A DNA stretch of 8,495 nucleotides from Gammaproteobacteria bacterium (GTDB lineage Bacteria; Pseudomonadota; Gammaproteobacteria; Tenderiales; Tenderiaceae): positions 1 through 8,495 of the forward strand of contig JALTMR010000010.1 of the NCBI GenBank assembly GCA_027001525.1, written 5' to 3'. Shown piece by piece: positions 5,768-8,495 of the stretch. The first letter of the stretch is position 1; every line of letters starts with the position of its first letter. The notes under the pieces were generated by a model, which was given only the letters and a program-made list of their open reading frames with translations, ran no database searches and had not been told where the DNA came from. Position numbers and translations under genes: made by a program.

Positions 5768-5797
5768 ACCGGCACCACCCCATCCCCAGGTGCCGGT
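5768..5797 (-). promoter_or_regulatory. Perfect 9-bp hairpin in the leader of the exported-protein gene
   Basis: ACCGGCACC (5768-5776) and GGTGCCGGT (5789-5797) are exact inverted repeats around a 12-nt loop, read TGGGGATGGGGT on the transcript strand. The hairpin begins about 13 nt after the predicted start site and ends about 79 nt before the ATG. No T-run follows on that strand, so it is not a standard terminator. 5'-end stabilisation or a binding site are possible roles. Confidence 0.5.
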
Positions 5798-5816
5798 AAT
5801 TTCCCACTATTTATGT

Positions 5817-5844
5817 ATTCTATTTACATCTTAACAGAGGTCAA
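5817..5844 (-). promoter_or_regulatory. sigma70-like promoter of the exported-protein gene
   Basis: On the minus strand TTGACC (5839-5844) and TAGAAT (5817-5822) each match consensus at five of six positions with a 16-bp spacer. Transcription would start near 5810, giving a leader of about 120 nt that contains the 5768-5797 hairpin. Confidence 0.55.
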
Positions 5845-6151
5845 ACATTTGTATAACGAAACAGCACTCAGCTGAGCAGCGCCCCGAAAGAGAAGAACGG
5901 CAGAGCCAACGCCAAGGCGCTAAAAGGCAAAAATAGACATGGAATAAACCCAACGCCTACACCATTGAAAACAATCAACATGAGATGGCGCTGCAGACAT
6001 GAAACACCGAGAAAAACGACCTGACACTCCGAAGGGGATAACAGCCGAAACAGAAGAATGTAAAAAATTAAGGGCGGTGCTGTAAACGTCGATCGCAGTG
6101 GATCAAAGAACCTGCATTCGCCTCGTCCGCAGAAGGGGGGCAGAAGGAGAG
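5845..6151. other. Non-coding stretch between the exported-protein gene and the hsd operon
   Basis: No tRNA, insertion sequence, long repeat or convincing gene is seen. It contains a 10-bp palindrome, CTCAGCTGAG (5867-5876), and a 28-codon frame on the plus strand (5999-6085, starting MKHREKRPDTPKG) with no clear ribosome site and no recognised relative. The plus strand is rich in A and G. It may be the junction between core and accessory DNA; this is inference. Confidence 0.4.
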
Positions 6152-6182
6152 AAAAAATTTGGCGCTGTTAACAGATTGCGCC
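6152..6182 (-). terminator. Intrinsic terminator of the hsd operon
   Basis: On the minus strand GGCGC (6178-6182) pairs with GCGCC (6161-6165), with CTG/CAG able to pair inside the 12-nt loop as an alternative fold. AAATTTTTT (6152-6160) follows directly. It lies about 65 nt after the hsdR stop in the correct orientation. The stem is short but GC-rich. Confidence 0.6.
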
Positions 6183-6246
6183 CTGGATCAACAACAAAGG
6201 TACCCGGGGTATTGACCGGCTGGATGCGTTTCGCACGCCCTCCCCC

Positions 6247-8495
6247 TTAACGTGACCACCCATTCGATAACACTTCCGCCTGTTTCAAGACCAGCTCCAC
6301 CGCTTCCGTCGCCTTGTCGGGCGGGTATTTGTAGCGCTGCAACGTGCGCCGCACCAGAATCTTCAGCCTGGCTCGCACGCTATCGCGCACTTGCCAGTCA
6401 ACGGTGGTGGATTTGCGCAGTTTGTCGGTAATCTCGATGGCGATCTTTTTCAGTGTCTCATCACCAAGCTCACGAACCGCACTTTCGTTGGTGGCCAGTG
6501 CATCATAGAAGGCAATTTCGTCCGGGTTGAGCCCCAGCTCGGCTTCACGCGCCAGTTCCGCCTGAAACTCCTTGGCCATCTGAATCAGCTCCTCGATGAC
6601 CTGTGCCGTCTCAATGGCCCGGTTGTTATATTTGCGCAAGGTCTCCTGCAATCGGTCGGCATACTTCTTCTCCTGCACCACGTTGTTGCGGGTCTTTGCC
6701 TTGATGTCGTCCTTGAGCAGTTTCTCCAGCAACTCGACCGCCAGATTCTGGTAGGGCATCTGCCGGACATCTTCCAGAAACTCATCCGAGAGCAGGCCGA
6801 TATTGGGTTTGTCCAGTCCGCACAGGCTGAACACATCCGCCACGCCTTCAGCGATCACTGCGTTGTCCAGTATCTGCTTGAGCGCAGAATTCCTCTCTTC
6901 CTGGGTACGCTTTTTATCAACCCTGGTGAACTTGAACATGGCCGCCTTCACCGCCGAGTAGAAGGCGATCTCCTTACGCAGCTCCTTGGCCTCATCCAGC
7001 GTGCTGCATAGCGACCAGGCCTTGGTCATGGCCAGCACCAGGTCGAGAAAACGCTTCTTGCCATCATCAAGACTCGACACATAGTTGCCGGCGAGAACCA
7101 GCAACTTGTGTGCATCGGTTTCGAAAGCGGAAATATCCAGGCCATCGGATTGCGGCGTTTTGGCAAACATGCCGCGAATGGCATCGAGTTTTTCAAGCAA
7201 AATGGAGAAGGCCTCTTCGGCGCGCAAGGTCGGCTCGCCTTTGCCTTTTGAATCGGTATAGGTCTTGAGCGCCTGCTTCAGCTCATTGGCAATGCCGATG
7301 TAATCCACCACCAGCCCGCCAGGTTTGTTCTTGAACACCCGGTTCACCCGGGCAATGGCCTGCATCAGGTTATGCCCCTTCATGGGTTTATCGATGTACA
7401 TGGTATGGCAGCAAGGCGCATCGAAGCCGGTCAGCCACATATCCCTGACGATCACCAGTTTTAATGGATCGTTTTCGGCCTTAAAGCGTTTCTCCAGCCG
7501 TTTCTTGGTCTTCTTGTTGTAGATATGGGGTTGTAGCAATGGCTTATCTGAAGCAGAGCCGGTCATAACGATTTTGATTGCGCCTTTCTCGGGGTCGGGG
7601 TCGTGCCATTCAGGACGCAAGGCGACAATCTCATTGTATAGCTGGGCACAAATATCACGGCTCATACCGACAATCATCGCCTTGCCGTCCATGGTGGCGG
7701 TTCGCGCTTCAAAATGCTCAACCAGGTCAGCAGCCACTTGCTTTAATCGAGGGGTGGCACCTACCAGTTTTTCCAGTCGGCTCCACTCCCCCTTGGTTTT
7801 CTCACGCTGGCCGATGTCCTCTTCATCCTCAACCACCTCATCCACCTGATCGGAGAGCGCCTCGATCTCATCAACGTTCAGCTCCAGCTTGGCCAGGCGG
7901 GATTCGTAGTAGATGGGTACGGTTGCGCCATCATCCACGGCATCCTGAATATCGTAGATGGAGACATAGCCACCGAACACCGCCCGGGTATCCTTATCCT
8001 CCTGCGATATGGGCGTGCCGGTAAAGCCGATAAAAGACGCCTGGGGCAAGGCATCGCGCATGTGTTTGGCGTAGCCAAATTTATATTGGCCCTCCTCGGT
8101 CAATACCGCCTTCAGGCCGTACTGGCTGCGATGCGCCTCATCAGAGATCACCACGATATTGTGGCGATCATTGAGCACCGGGTGGCTGTGCTCATTATCC
8201 AGCAGGGCAAATTTCTGGACCGTGGTAAAGATAATGCCGCCGGATTCGCGCTCGGCCAGTAGCTGACGCAACTCATCGCGGTTATGGGCCTGCACCGGTG
8301 TCTGTTTCAATAGCTCGATAGCGTTACTGAAGGTGGTGAACAGCTGTCCATCCAGGTCATTGCGATCTGTCACCACGATCAACGTCGGGTTATTCATCGC
8401 CGGTTGCTGTAACAGCTTTCCAGCGTAGCAACACATGGAGATGCTCTTGCCGGACCCCTGCGTATGCCAGACCACACCGGCTTTTTTGCTACCAG
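6247..8495 (-). CDS. hsdR: Type I restriction enzyme R subunit HsdR (C-terminal part, runs off the right edge)
   Basis: HsdR is the motor and nuclease subunit of a type I restriction-modification enzyme: it translocates unmethylated DNA past the HsdM/HsdS complex using ATP and cuts at a distance. The 748 visible residues begin inside the helicase. Counting from the Val codon at 8475, helicase motifs are Walker A TQGSGKS (5-11), [11 protein letters not shown] (36-46), DEAH box [10 protein letters not shown] (111-120, at 8116-8145), motif III GFTGTP (150-155), motif [11 protein letters not shown] (345-354) and motif [18 protein letters not shown] (372-387). From about 400 the charged helical C-terminal domain follows to the stop at 6247-6249. 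The N-terminal PD-(D/E)XK nuclease domain must lie outside the window, so nuclease integrity cannot be judged; the visible reading frame is unbroken. The terminator downstream makes hsdR the last gene of its operon, with hsdM and hsdS expected to the right. A helicase-type relative outside restriction is unlikely given the C-terminal domain. Confidence 0.93.
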   Translation of the reverse strand, partial: GSKKAGVVWHTQGSGKSISMCCYAGKLLQQPAMNNPTLIVVTDRNDLDGQLFTTFSNAIELLKQTPVQAHNRDELRQLLAERESGGIIFTTVQKFALLDNEHSHPVLNDRHNIVVISDEAHRSQYGLKAVLTEEGQYKFGYAKHMRDALPQASFIGFTGTPISQEDKDTRAVFGGYVSIYDIQDAVDDGATVPIYYESRLAKLELNVDEIEALSDQVDEVVEDEEDIGQREKTKGEWSRLEKLVGATPRLKQVAADLVEHFEARTATMDGKAMIVGMSRDICAQLYNEIVALRPEWHDPDPEKGAIKIVMTGSASDKPLLQPHIYNKKTKKRLEKRFKAENDPLKLVIVRDMWLTGFDAPCCHTMYIDKPMKGHNLMQAIARVNRVFKNKPGGLVVDYIGIANELKQALKTYTDSKGKGEPTLRAEEAFSILLEKLDAIRGMFAKTPQSDGLDISAFETDAHKLLVLAGNYVSSLDDGKKRFLDLVLAMTKAWSLCSTLDEAKELRKEIAFYSAVKAAMFKFTRVDKKRTQEERNSALKQILDNAVIAEGVADVFSLCGLDKPNIGLLSDEFLEDVRQMPYQNLAVELLEKLLKDDIKAKTRNNVVQEKKYADRLQETLRKYNNRAIETAQVIEELIQMAKEFQAELAREAELGLNPDEIAFYDALATNESAVRELGDETLKKIAIEITDKLRKSTTVDWQVRDSVRARLKILVRRTLQRYKYPPDKATEAVELVLKQAEVLSNGWSR

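Noticed and set aside
5598..5807. 69-codon frame on the minus strand overlapping the start of the exported-protein gene
   Set aside because: It overlaps the signal-peptide region in another frame, spans the leader hairpin, and its Arg/Cys-rich sequence has no family features.
5867..5876. 10-bp palindrome CTCAGCTGAG as an operator or attachment site
   Set aside because: It stands alone, about 23 bp upstream of the -35 box, with no second copy and no integrase or tRNA nearby; too little to call.
5845..6246. CRISPR array, tRNA or insertion-sequence end in the long gap
   Set aside because: No spaced direct repeats, no tRNA-like cloverleaf arms and no terminal inverted repeats were found on reading both strands.
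6391..7011. 206-codon open frame on the plus strand across hsdR
   Set aside because: Antisense to the hsdR C-terminal domain; a side effect of its codon use.

Overview
The window looks like chromosomal DNA of a gammaproteobacterium. The left 3 kb carries the conserved block suhB / trmJ / cysE / iscR that leads into the isc iron-sulfur operon in many Gammaproteobacteria, including Azotobacter and Pseudomonas relatives, and the proteins match gammaproteobacterial family members in length and motifs. The RhdA-type rhodanese (Azotobacter/Pseudomonas type) fits the same group. An environmental, perhaps sulfur-oxidising lineage is a guess; nothing in the window fixes the genus.

Layout. Positions 1-309 (minus) hold the N-terminal 103 codons of the [2Fe-2S] regulator IscR, which runs off the left edge. 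Upstream of it, also on the minus strand, lie cysE (428-1240, TTG start) and trmJ (1336-2055). suhB (2183-2986) diverges from trmJ across a 127-bp region that holds a dyad, an extended -10 and a boxA-like element. A 283-bp gap without a convincing gene follows. Next come two plus-strand genes 21 bp apart: an RhdA-type tandem-rhodanese sulfurtransferase (3270-4088) and a membrane-anchored thioredoxin-fold protein (4110-4616). The latter meets, tail to tail, a minus-strand gene for an exported protein of unknown function (4613-5689); the two share one CTAG as their stop codons. A 557-bp non-coding stretch (5690-6246) carries the promoter and a leader hairpin of the exported-protein gene and, at its right end, an intrinsic terminator for the next operon. 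The rest (6247-8495, minus) is the C-terminal part of a type I restriction enzyme HsdR subunit that runs off the right edge; hsdM and hsdS would be expected beyond it.

How the genes fit together. The left and middle parts share a sulfur theme. CysE makes O-acetylserine for cysteine synthesis, IscR controls the cysteine-desulfurase/Fe-S assembly operon expected to its left, RhdA-type rhodaneses carry persulfide sulfur, and the thioredoxin-fold protein handles thiols outside the cytoplasmic membrane. TrmJ and SuhB are housekeeping RNA-related proteins: tRNA position-32 methylation and Nus-factor-associated rRNA transcription. The hsd operon marks a change from core genome to accessory defence DNA. 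No unmistakably new multi-gene system was found. The points most worth a second look are the boxA-like site and dyad ahead of suhB, the cysteine-paired exported protein with its structured leader, and the iscR promoter embedded in the end of cysE.
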